Part shown: positions 17,463 to 24,568 of the stretch, piece after piece
Numbering within the stretch: the stretch's first letter is position 1
Layout of the letters: every line of letters begins with the position of its first letter
NCBI RefSeq assembly: GCF_037892605.1
Contig: NZ_JBBKTU010000001.1
Span: forward strand, 2,418,001-2,482,000
DNA length: 64,000 bases
From: Lacibacter sp. H407
Lineage (GTDB): Bacteria > Bacteroidota > Bacteroidia > Chitinophagales > Chitinophagaceae
Direction: 5' to 3'
Position numbers and translations under genes: made by a program
The notes under the pieces: model-generated
What the model was told of the DNA's origin: nothing
Database searches by the model: none
The model's input: the letters and a program-made list of their open reading frames with translations, nothing else

Positions 17463-18284
17463 ATGCAGGTAAAGACAAAACGAAGGTTGTGGCTGATAGT
17501 AAAAACCATTCCGGTAATTTATGTACTGGGTGGTTTGGCATTGTGGTATTTACAGGATTCAATTTTCCTTCATCCCATTCAGTTGCGGGCGGGTTATGTG
17601 TTTTCGTTTACACAACCACATGAAGAAATGAATATTCCCATTGCTGAAAACCGTATTCTCAATGTTGTAAAATTTTTTCCGAACGATACTGCAGATGTTG
17701 CAGGTGTTGTATTGTATTTCCATGGCAACAGAGAAAATATTAATCGCTATGCCGACTGTGCCGGTTATTTTACACGCAATGGTTATGAAGTGTGGATGCC
17801 TGATTATCCCGGTTTTGGAAAATCAACCGGTAAGTTTCGTGAAGAGCATTTGTACAATGATGCAGCTCTTTTGTACAAACTGGTGAGCAAACGGTTTGCT
17901 GCTGACAAGATCGTTATCTATGGCCGATCGTTAGGAACAGGCGTTGCAACAGAATTGGCCAGTCAACGACCATGCAAGCAATTGATCCTTGAAACGCCGT
18001 ATTACAGTTTACCTGAATTGGCGGGAGCGCATTTTCCGTTTTATCCAACACATTCCATGTTGCGGTTTGATTTTCCATTGTACCAATTTCTTCCGCTAGT
18101 AAAAGCACCTGTTACCATTTTTCATGGTACAAACGATGGCGTTATTCCATATAAACATAGTTTGCGTTTAAAGCCATTGCTGAAAAAAGGCGACGAGTAC
18201 ATTACACTTCCGAAGGGCAGACACAACAATTTAGCGGTGTATAGTTTGTTTCATGAAAAAATTGATAGTTTGTTGTTGAAGTAA
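17463..18284 (+). CDS. Membrane-anchored alpha/beta hydrolase (BEM46/ABHD13-like), copy 2
   Basis: A 273-residue paralogue of the gene just upstream: the same order of N-terminal anchor (about 8-30), YFHGN oxyanion region, YGRSLGTG nucleophile elbow, HGTNDGVIP acid and GRHNN histidine. The 2-bp gap and shared architecture indicate a tandem duplication within one transcript. The copies have diverged widely outside the motifs, so the duplication is old. Downstream lies an inverted REP-like pair rather than a classical terminator. Confidence 0.86.
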   Translation: MQVKTKRRLWLIVKTIPVIYVLGGLALWYLQDSIFLHPIQLRAGYVFSFTQPHEEMNIPIAENRILNVVKFFPNDTADVAGVVLYFHGNRENINRYADCAGYFTRNGYEVWMPDYPGFGKSTGKFREEHLYNDAALLYKLVSKRFAADKIVIYGRSLGTGVATELASQRPCKQLILETPYYSLPELAGAHFPFYPTHSMLRFDFPLYQFLPLVKAPVTIFHGTNDGVIPYKHSLRLKPLLKKGDEYITLPKGRHNNLAVYSLFHEKIDSLLLK

Positions 18285-18356
18285 TAATATCAGTTGTCCG
18301 TATAACCTTCTTGTTTTCCCATTTACAGAATCTCTCATTTAGTCAAGCACTTCGTC

Positions 18357-18489
18357 CGTCATGTCGAGGCACGAGACATCTCTCCGATGAAATGATTTTA
18401 CCGACAAAGAATGGGTTTAAAAATCTGAGCGAAAGAATTAATTATTTAGCACCTGATTCTTTAGAGATGTCTCGTGCCTCGACATGACG
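18357..18489. repeat. REP-like inverted pair (27-bp perfect arms)
   Basis: A 27-nt sequence at 18357-18383 recurs as its perfect reverse complement at 18463-18489, with 79 nt between. Each arm contains ATGTC/GACAT half-palindromes around a GC-rich core (CGAGGCACGAG). This is the layout of a BIME, or of a small non-coding mobile element, lying between the tandem hydrolases and the convergent YceI gene. No transposase is nearby. The 133-bp unit could also act as a transcript-end hairpin. Confidence 0.75.
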
Positions 18490-18549
18490 ATTGTATTAGA
18501 CTGATTAATTACAGTCATAACAAATCAAAAATGAGAAGAAGAAGAAAAA

Positions 18550-19155
18550 TCAATTACCTGCATTTACCAGCATTTCAAAGTGAATACTGATAAGGTCGTC
18601 GATCTTGATGATGTTAAACGGAGTTCTTGGCCGGATCTCATACTCACTCATGAGAATGTCTTTACTGGCAGTTAACCGGTAGAGATTGTCTTTGGTACGC
18701 ATCATTTTTACGTTGATGAGTTGTGCTTTGCTGATGCCCGCAATACTGATGGTAGTGTTTACATTATAGTTGTACACTTTGCCGGGCTGCATTTCTTTTT
18801 CGTTGTGTTGAGGTAAGGCATTCAACAGGTCAACTGTAATAAACGGAAATTCATCTGCTTTCAGTGCTTTGTGCATATCCCTGTTCATTACATTGTTTCT
18901 GCAGCTGAGTAATTTTGTTTTTACACGAAGCCGTGCATTTTTAAACTTGATAAGTCTGGTAGAAGGATTGATATCACCATCAAGAATCGCCGGTTGAAAT
19001 TTATCCTTGCAGTCGCATTTAAATGTGTTCACATTGGTAGAGCCGAGGAGAAAGAGCTGGCTTTTTTCATCGATATGATAGGCCACACGAATGGGCACTA
19101 CTTTATCAGCAGATAGGAAGAGAAGAGATAATAATATGAACAGCAGACGTAACAT
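18550..19155 (-). CDS. YceI-like secreted protein
   Basis: A 201-residue protein with a hydrophobic N-terminal export signal. The fold pattern fits the YceI lipocalin-like family: repeated beta strands, MNRDMHKALKADEFPFITV in place of the usual RDxHLxSxxFFD segment, and a terminal lipid-cavity strand. Three cysteines (CDC, C) are unusual for the family. YceI proteins bind polyprenyl lipids in the periplasm; that role here is inference. Last gene of a minus-strand cluster with an outer-membrane barrel and a second YceI, but separated from the barrel gene by a hairpin. Confidence 0.72.
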   Translation of the reverse strand: MLRLLFILLSLLFLSADKVVPIRVAYHIDEKSQLFLLGSTNVNTFKCDCKDKFQPAILDGDINPSTRLIKFKNARLRVKTKLLSCRNNVMNRDMHKALKADEFPFITVDLLNALPQHNEKEMQPGKVYNYNVNTTISIAGISKAQLINVKMMRTKDNLYRLTASKDILMSEYEIRPRTPFNIIKIDDLISIHFEMLVNAGN

Positions 19156-19169
19156 GATTGGTTTGAATG

Positions 19170-19202
19170 AACAAAGCCCCGTTTGTTCAACAGGGCTTTG
19201 TT
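19170..19202 (-). terminator. Hairpin between barrel gene and downstream YceI gene
   Basis: AACAAAGCCC (19170-19179) pairs perfectly with 19193-19202, 10 bp with a 13-nt loop. In the minus direction it follows the barrel gene stop by 12 bp and is not followed by a long T run, so partial termination within a cluster is most likely. Confidence 0.6.
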
Positions 19203-19213
19203 AGTTTGTGCAA

Positions 19214-20533
19214 TTAGAATCCTACCACTGCCTCAACAACCACTCCTTTGAAGTTGCCTCCGTTCAGTATGTTTCCTGTTGCATATCCTTTATAGTTCTG
19301 ATTAACATATTCGCCTTTCAGAAGTACATTTTTAGTTAAGAACCAACCTGCGCCAAATGCTACACGATCAATAGTTTGTTCAGTTGTTGCATTTACCAAT
19401 TCGCCTTTTACCTGGTTGTAACGAACACCAAGGAATACGTTTTCTTTTGCACCAATTCTGTAAACGCCATCTACTGCAAACTGATTCACTTTACGTTTAG
19501 GAGTATTCGCAACTTTTTCGGCGATGGTGCGTCCCTGCGCATTTTCGTAAGTACCGAATAATTCAAAACCTTGCAGTTTAATCAATGTGTTGAATTGTAA
19601 TGCTGTGATCTGGTTTGTAAAGTTTGGACTGATACGGCCAGAGGTAAAGTTGTCTTTTGCAGTTGCTGAAGAACTTTCCATCACCATCCAATAGTTACTA
19701 CCGGTACGGTCGCCTGCATACAGTGTACTGCGACCAGAGCTGCTGTTATGATAAACAGAACCAGACACTCTTACTCTTAAATCGCTGTTGATTTGTTTGT
19801 CGTAAGCCAGTTTACCAACTAATGAAGGGTTACGTTTGTAAGTCTGGGGATTTGATGATGAAACAGTTGGAAGCTGTACGCCACCGTTGATCAAACCATT
19901 GGTTGCACTTAAAACACCGGTGAATCCATTCTTGCGTAAGATCACTTCAGCACCGATCTCTGTTGCAAAAGCGTCCATGATATAGTTTTCAATAAAGGGA
20001 TTGTAGAGAGTTTGTCCACCATCTGATCTGCGGAAGTGCTGATCACCATAGTTCACTTGCATGTGACCTATTTTCAGGGTTACTACTTTGAAGATATCGT
20101 CCCACACTTTTCCTTTAAATGGAACTTTATCGAACTGGATGTAACCACCTTTTACCCAAGCTTCGTTGTGGTGACGTGCTGAAAGATAAGTAACGAGGTT
20201 CAAAGCGATACCATCTGCCAGTTGCACATCAATATTCAAGTTGGCTTGTGCCAGGTTAAAACCGGATTTTAAACGGGGATATAAAGCAGGACTTCCTGCG
20301 GTATTTGAATGTTTTAATGATTGAAACTGTTGTGTGAAACCTGCGCCGATGCGAACTTTCAAGCCATCAAAAGAAGTAGCACTGTCTTTAGGAGATTCGA
20401 ATACATTGATACCACTTTGATCGTATGGACGCCAGTTTTGAATTTTTGCCTGCTGACCCTGCATTGCTAAAGGTGATAGAAGAAGTGCGATTGCGGCACA
20501 TTTTCTCAGACAGTTTGTGATGAAACGTTTCAT
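19214..20533 (-). CDS. Outer-membrane beta-barrel porin-like protein
   Basis: A 439-residue protein with a signal peptide (cleavage near AMQG), alternating amphipathic strands throughout and a C-terminal Phe (VVEAVVGF), as for outer-membrane barrels. The body resembles phosphate-selective porin-like proteins, but I cannot name a substrate. It lies between two YceI-family genes on the same strand, 37 bp after the first. Inferred role: an outer-membrane channel working with periplasmic YceI lipid or small-molecule carriers. Confidence 0.8.
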   Translation of the reverse strand: MKRFITNCLRKCAAIALLLSPLAMQGQQAKIQNWRPYDQSGINVFESPKDSATSFDGLKVRIGAGFTQQFQSLKHSNTAGSPALYPRLKSGFNLAQANLNIDVQLADGIALNLVTYLSARHHNEAWVKGGYIQFDKVPFKGKVWDDIFKVVTLKIGHMQVNYGDQHFRRSDGGQTLYNPFIENYIMDAFATEIGAEVILRKNGFTGVLSATNGLINGGVQLPTVSSSNPQTYKRNPSLVGKLAYDKQINSDLRVRVSGSVYHNSSSGRSTLYAGDRTGSNYWMVMESSSATAKDNFTSGRISPNFTNQITALQFNTLIKLQGFELFGTYENAQGRTIAEKVANTPKRKVNQFAVDGVYRIGAKENVFLGVRYNQVKGELVNATTEQTIDRVAFGAGWFLTKNVLLKGEYVNQNYKGYATGNILNGGNFKGVVVEAVVGF

Positions 20534-20570
20534 ATTTGTTTTTTTAAAATTTTGGAGAATTGGTTATTGA

Positions 20571-21152
20571 TTATGCTTTTTTAAGAATTACATCGTAAGT
20601 AAGTGTTACTTCATCGCCCACTTTCATGGCACCCAACATAAAGCTTGGAGGTTTGATACCGTGGTTACTCATCAGTATTTTGCGTGTGCCTTTTACTTCC
20701 AGATCACCGTTTGCAAGTGTTTTGATCCGCAAAGTAAGATCAGTTGGTTTTGTAACACCGCCCAATGTAAGGTTACCGGTAATGTTCATGATTGTTTCGG
20801 CACCGTTCTGTTTTACACTCAGCACTTTTGTAAATACATAAGTGATCTCAGGAAACTTATCAGCTTTTAATGTGCTGTGTGTGCGACCATCCATCAAGTC
20901 AGAATCTTTTGTGCTTTTAAGTGATTTGGTTTGCACTTTAACAGTTGCTGCATTTATTTTTTCCAGCGTTGTATTATTTAAACCAAAGTCGCCGTTTACC
21001 ACAACGTTTGTTGCTTTTGAACTCCAGTCGTGCATGTTAGATGTGCCGTTGATTGTTAATTGTACAGACTTGGTGCTGTATTTACTTTGTGCACTTACTG
21101 TTCCTGCAATGAGCAGTGTAGCGAGAAACAGAAGAATTGATTGGCGTATCAT
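20571..21152 (-). CDS. YceI family periplasmic protein
   Basis: A 193-residue YceI-family protein. The ATG at 21152 is chosen because it begins a clean signal peptide (cleaved near TVSA-QS); the frame is open 14 codons further up. Family features: NGTSNMHDWSSKA near the N-terminus, DGRTHSTLKADKFPEITY, GNLTLGGVTKPTDLTL and a terminal MKVGDEVTL strand. Family members bind isoprenoid-type molecules in the periplasm. First gene of the YceI/barrel cluster; a 27-bp compound inverted repeat lies about 90 bp upstream. Confidence 0.92.
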   Translation of the reverse strand: MIRQSILLFLATLLIAGTVSAQSKYSTKSVQLTINGTSNMHDWSSKATNVVVNGDFGLNNTTLEKINAATVKVQTKSLKSTKDSDLMDGRTHSTLKADKFPEITYVFTKVLSVKQNGAETIMNITGNLTLGGVTKPTDLTLRIKTLANGDLEVKGTRKILMSNHGIKPPSFMLGAMKVGDEVTLTYDVILKKA

Positions 21153-21243
21153 AATTTGTTGTTTAATTGTTTCGTGTTCAAATTGACTCCACAAATATTG
21201 GAAGGGTACGATTGCTGTAGAATGACTTCATACAGGTTTTCGA

Positions 21244-21270
21244 GTGACTTGTGTCACATATGCAAGTGAC
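21244..21270. promoter_or_regulatory. Compound inverted repeat upstream of the YceI/porin cluster
   Basis: Three GTGAC/GTCAC half-sites alternate: GTGAC (21244-21248), GTCAC (21253-21257), GTGAC (21266-21270). The outer 8-nt arms GTGACTTG and CAAGTGAC pair with one mismatch. This suggests a dimeric-regulator operator for the minus-strand YceI gene starting at 21152. No matching regulator lies next to it. Confidence 0.5.
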
Positions 21271-21354
21271 GGGGGTCAGGCAAGGAGTATGTAAACTCCT
21301 CAAATGCTTTGCTGCAGAGGGTTTCAGCGGGCGATGCCCGGACTGATCTAAAAC

Positions 21355-21390
21355 AAAAAAAGCCTGTAGTTGATATTCTACAGGCTTTTT
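21355..21390 (-). terminator. Terminator of the first LD-carboxypeptidase gene
   Basis: GCCTGTAG (21362-21369) pairs with CTACAGGC (21378-21385), extended by A/T runs on both sides. On the minus strand the stem is followed by seven T's, 17 bp after the stop at 21407. Confidence 0.88.
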
Positions 21391-21406
21391 CTTGAACTGA
21401 AATGAA

Positions 21407-22318
21407 TTATTGTTCTTTTAGCAGAACTGTTTGTTTACTTACACTTAACTGGTACGACGCACCTACTTTCAACGCAAGATTTTCTTTATCATGACTTACA
21501 GGAAATCCAAAGCAAACAGGATACTTGTATTCATTGATGAGATCATGAATGATGTTATGCACTTTTTTTCCAAAAGGCCGTTCTGTATCCTGCATATCAG
21601 TAAAGCCTCCGATAATGAGGCCTGCAAGATCATTTAATTTACCACTGCGTTTTAATTGATGAAGCATACGATCAATATTGTAATGCTGTTCACCAATATC
21701 TTCTAAGAACAAAATTTTTCCTTTTGTTTGATAATCGCTTTTGGTACCGATTAGGTGTGTGATCAATGCAAGATTACCACCCACAAGTTCAGCAGTAGTT
21801 TTTCCGGTATGATTCAAGCGATGTGGTTTGCAGCTATAAGCTGTTTTCTTTCCTTCCAGTGCAGCTTTGATAGATTGTACATATTTGTTCTTGTGCCCAC
21901 CGTCATTAAATGCTGACGCCATAGAGGAATGCAGTGTAGCAATTTTAAAATTCCGGTTGATGTGTGCATGAAAAATAGTGATGTCACTAAAGCCAATGAT
22001 CCACTTTGGATTTTTTTTGAACGCAGTAAAATCCAATTGATCAATGATGCGTCCGACACCATAACCACCACGTCCGCAAAGAATGGCTTTTACTTCCGGC
22101 GCATCCAACATTGCCTGGAATTCATTCAAACGTTCTTCATCCGTTCCACTGAAATAGGTTTTTGATTTGCTGCCGAGCGTTTTGCCCACTAATACTTCAT
22201 ATCCCCATTGTTGTAACACAGTGATACATGTTTCTGCTTTTTCTTTCGGCATATAACCTGCAGGGCAAGTGATGGCAATGGTATCGCCTTTTTTTAAGTA
22301 GGGGGGCTGTTTCATCAT
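21407..22318 (-). CDS. S66 family LD-carboxypeptidase, cytoplasmic
   Basis: A 303-residue peptidase S66 protein (LdcA/MccF family). Catalytic Ser111 is in GFSDIT, the Glu region is FLEDIGE and the His is in PVSHDKEN. CGRGGYG and VGGNLALI blocks are also diagnostic. The classical function is removal of the terminal D-Ala from murein tetrapeptides during cell-wall recycling. No signal peptide is seen, so it is probably cytoplasmic. A second S66 gene with an export-type N-terminus lies about 200 bp away on the same strand, suggesting paralogues in two compartments. Confidence 0.92.
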   Translation of the reverse strand: MMKQPPYLKKGDTIAITCPAGYMPKEKAETCITVLQQWGYEVLVGKTLGSKSKTYFSGTDEERLNEFQAMLDAPEVKAILCGRGGYGVGRIIDQLDFTAFKKNPKWIIGFSDITIFHAHINRNFKIATLHSSMASAFNDGGHKNKYVQSIKAALEGKKTAYSCKPHRLNHTGKTTAELVGGNLALITHLIGTKSDYQTKGKILFLEDIGEQHYNIDRMLHQLKRSGKLNDLAGLIIGGFTDMQDTERPFGKKVHNIIHDLINEYKYPVCFGFPVSHDKENLALKVGASYQLSVSKQTVLLKEQ

Positions 22319-22347
22319 AAAAAACTATTTTACGCTAAATTTTAAGA

Positions 22348-22518
22348 ATGGTTTATTCGTTTTTACGGTTTGTCGCTGTGCCACTTGCTTTCATCGGTTG
22401 GATCTTGTTTCAGTTATTTGTAAAGAAAAAGCGTTTACGTGATTTACAAAATGATATTTTGACCATCGCTGCATTTCTTTTGATCTGGGTCTTGTTGATT
22501 TGGTTTGTCAGGTCATAG
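22348..22518 (+). CDS. Small two-helix membrane protein (hypothetical)
   Basis: A 56-codon frame from ATG at 22348 to TAG at 22518. The product has two hydrophobic stretches (about residues 9-24 and 38-53) linked by a basic, polar loop with KKKRLRD, the pattern of a helical hairpin with a cytoplasmic loop. It lies in the gap between two minus-strand S66 genes, and its last 6 bp overlap the end of the second. I do not recognise a family. Composition and topology favour a real gene, but it could be chance. Confidence 0.5.
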   Translation: MVYSFLRFVAVPLAFIGWILFQLFVKKKRLRDLQNDILTIAAFLLIWVLLIWFVRS

Positions 22519-23532
22519 TTCCTGTAACAAGCTTCCTGTGTTTGATACAGTGAGTTTATGTTTTACGCCACATTTCAATGCGTAATTATTTTTCTGATGC
22601 CCAACAGGAAAATCAAAACAAACAGGATAAGTACAACCCGCTATTTTTTCCATTACGATCTCGTACAGATTCTTGCCAAATTCTTCGGCGGCATCTTCGC
22701 TTGCTTTGATCTTAAATCCACCAACGATCAATCCGGCTAAATGATCAAGCTTATCGCTACGTTTTAAATTCCAGAACATCCGGTCGATGCTGTACAGATA
22801 TTCACCGGTATCTTCTACAAACAGAATTTTGTTGGTGGTGCGCAGATCGCTTTTACTTCCTGCCAGCGATTCGAGTGTTTTTAAATTTCCACCCACCAAT
22901 GTTCCTGTTGCGGTTCCCGCCCGGTTCTTTTCATTTGCAGGAGCTGTATATTTCATTTCAACTCCTTTTAATGCATCACGGATAGAAAGAATGGTTTCTA
23001 TTTGAATTGGTTCTGCTTTACTCCAATCATCAGGAAAACTGTTGCACATTTTTGAATGAATGGATGCAATACCGTAGTTGCGGTTAAGATGGCTATGTAG
23101 TACCGTAATATCGCTGAAGCCGATCATCCACTTAGGATGTATTTTCATTTTAGAAAAATCGAGCTGGTCAACAATGCGTACAAAACCATAACCTCCTCTT
23201 GCACAAAGAATGGCTTTTACAGTGGGGTCATCGATCAACTGTTGAAAATCTGCTCTTCGTTCATCATCTGTTCCGCCAAACGTGAATTCCCGTTTGCCGA
23301 TGCTGCTGCCGATCTTTACTTTGAACCCCCAGCTTTCAATTTGCTGAATGGCGGGTTGAATTTCTTTCTCGGTAATATAGCCGGCCGGTGAAGTTATGCC
23401 AATGATATCACCTGCTTTCAAATAATGCGGTACAATGGAAGCAGCTTCTGACTCCTGATCCAAACGTGATGCAACAGACGGCAATCCGGCACCTGCCACA
23501 AATAACGACGAAACAAATTGCTGACGGTTCAT
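22513..23532 (-). CDS. S66 family LD-carboxypeptidase with export-type N-terminus
   Basis: A 339-residue paralogue of the S66 gene at 21407. The ATG at 23532 begins MNRQQFVSSLFVAGAG, similar to a twin-arginine leader but with one Arg replaced by Gln, so export by Sec or an atypical Tat signal is possible. The longer open frame upstream is unlikely to be coding, as it would overlap the divergent esterase promoter region. Ser in GFSDIT, FVEDTGE and the His of PVGHQKNN are conserved. Probably a periplasmic murein LD-carboxypeptidase. Confidence 0.9.
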   Translation of the reverse strand: MNRQQFVSSLFVAGAGLPSVASRLDQESEAASIVPHYLKAGDIIGITSPAGYITEKEIQPAIQQIESWGFKVKIGSSIGKREFTFGGTDDERRADFQQLIDDPTVKAILCARGGYGFVRIVDQLDFSKMKIHPKWMIGFSDITVLHSHLNRNYGIASIHSKMCNSFPDDWSKAEPIQIETILSIRDALKGVEMKYTAPANEKNRAGTATGTLVGGNLKTLESLAGSKSDLRTTNKILFVEDTGEYLYSIDRMFWNLKRSDKLDHLAGLIVGGFKIKASEDAAEEFGKNLYEIVMEKIAGCTYPVCFDFPVGHQKNNYALKCGVKHKLTVSNTGSLLQEL

Positions 23533-23596
23533 CCTTAAAAATAAGAAATACTCATAAGGCAGAAAGGTTATAAATTCATAGAGTAAAAAATATACC

Positions 23597-24382
23597 ATGC
23601 GTTTACTGCTTGCATTTGTTGCTCTTTTGTTTGTCGGAATCGTATCTGCACAAACTTCCGTTTCATTTGAAAAGAAAGAATACAATTTTGCCGACGAAAA
23701 AGTGCTTCCTTATCGTATACTCTACCCGGAGAATTATGATAAAACAAAGAAGTATCCGCTTGTGCTGTTTCTGCATGGGGCAGGGGAACGGGGTAATGAT
23801 AATGAGAAGCAATTAGTACATGGTTCAAAACTCTTTCTTGATGCAGAGAATCGGAAAAAGTTTCCGGCTATTGTGATCTTCCCACAATGTCCTGCCAATT
23901 CTTTTTGGGCATCGATAAAGATTGATACATCAGTGAAGCCACGTGTACTCGCATTCGACTACACGGGTGAAGCAAACTGGCCTTTAACTGCTGCCAATGA
24001 ATTAGTACATAAAATAGCCAGTGAAGAAGCCGTTGATAATCGACGCATCTATGTTGCAGGATTATCCATGGGTGGTATGGGTACGTTTGAAGCGGTGTAT
24101 CGTAATCCAACATTATATGCAGCAGCATTGCCGATCTGTGGCGGTGCTGACTTGAACAGTTACAGCAATTGGACGGGCAAAACTCCTTTCTGGATTTTTC
24201 ATGGCGATGCAGACCCGGTTGTGAATGTAAAATTGTCGAGAGACGCACATGAAAAACTGAAGTCCATCAAAGCAAAGGTAAAATACACAGAATATCCCGG
24301 TGTAAATCACAACAGTTGGGATAGTGCATTTGCCGAATCTGATTTTCTTAAATGGATGTTTGGGCAGAAACGAAAAAAATAA
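23597..24382 (+). CDS. Secreted alpha/beta-hydrolase esterase (PHB-depolymerase/carboxylesterase-like)
   Basis: A 261-residue protein with a clear signal peptide (MRLLLAFV... cleaved near VSA-QT). The triad is visible: Ser157 in GLSMGGMG, Asp in HGDADPVV, His in PGVNHNSWD. The oxyanion segment FLHGAGERG is typical of Bacteroidota esterases often annotated as phospholipase/carboxylesterase or dienelactone-hydrolase-like. Expected to act on ester-linked substituents in the periplasm or outside the cell; the substrate is not evident. Divergent from the S66 gene, with 64 bp between starts. Confidence 0.9.
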   Translation: MRLLLAFVALLFVGIVSAQTSVSFEKKEYNFADEKVLPYRILYPENYDKTKKYPLVLFLHGAGERGNDNEKQLVHGSKLFLDAENRKKFPAIVIFPQCPANSFWASIKIDTSVKPRVLAFDYTGEANWPLTAANELVHKIASEEAVDNRRIYVAGLSMGGMGTFEAVYRNPTLYAAALPICGGADLNSYSNWTGKTPFWIFHGDADPVVNVKLSRDAHEKLKSIKAKVKYTEYPGVNHNSWDSAFAESDFLKWMFGQKRKK

Positions 24383-24400
24383 TTGAATTTATCCGATAAA

Positions 24401-24426
24401 CGATGCCAACCCATGGGTTGGCATCG
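24401..24426. terminator. 26-bp perfect palindrome downstream of the esterase gene
   Basis: Arms CGATGCCAACCCA and TGGGTTGGCATCG are exact reverse complements with no spacer; as RNA it would give an 11-bp stem with a CATG loop. It lies 18 bp after the esterase stop. There is no U run, so it may be a terminator that relies on the stem alone, or a dispersed palindrome. Confidence 0.6.
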
Positions 24427-24496
24427 CCGTTTCAGCATGTTTGGGTAATGAAGCTGTTTATGGTACTTTTGCAATCCCCTGCTGTGAGGCTTCGGC

Positions 24497-24551
24497 GCAT
24501 AGAATTACAAAGCGTACAAGTGAGTGACACAACAGGCGATGAACAGAAATA
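24497..24551 (+). repeat. Leader element A (shared with the glyA upstream region)
   Basis: Contains CGTACAAG-T-GAGTGACACAACAG (24513-24535), matching 22 of 23 bases at 49994-50016. Weaker similarity continues upstream (GCATA then an A-rich stretch) and downstream (GC-GAT-AA-AGAA words). It ends 18 bp before the metG ATG. An in-frame GTG lies inside it, so it could be mistaken for metG coding sequence. Confidence 0.55.
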
Positions 24552-24568
24552 CTAAAGATGATTACAAA

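Noticed and set aside
21250-21270. Reading the GTGAC repeats as a CRP/FNR site
   Set aside because: Half-site sequence and spacing do not match TGTGA-N6-TCACA or TTGAT-N4-ATCAA; reported only as an unassigned operator.
24524-24568. In-frame GTG extension of metG by 15 codons
   Set aside because: The extension is encoded by an element repeated near glyA and is not part of the conserved MetRS N-terminus; the ATG at 24569 fits better.
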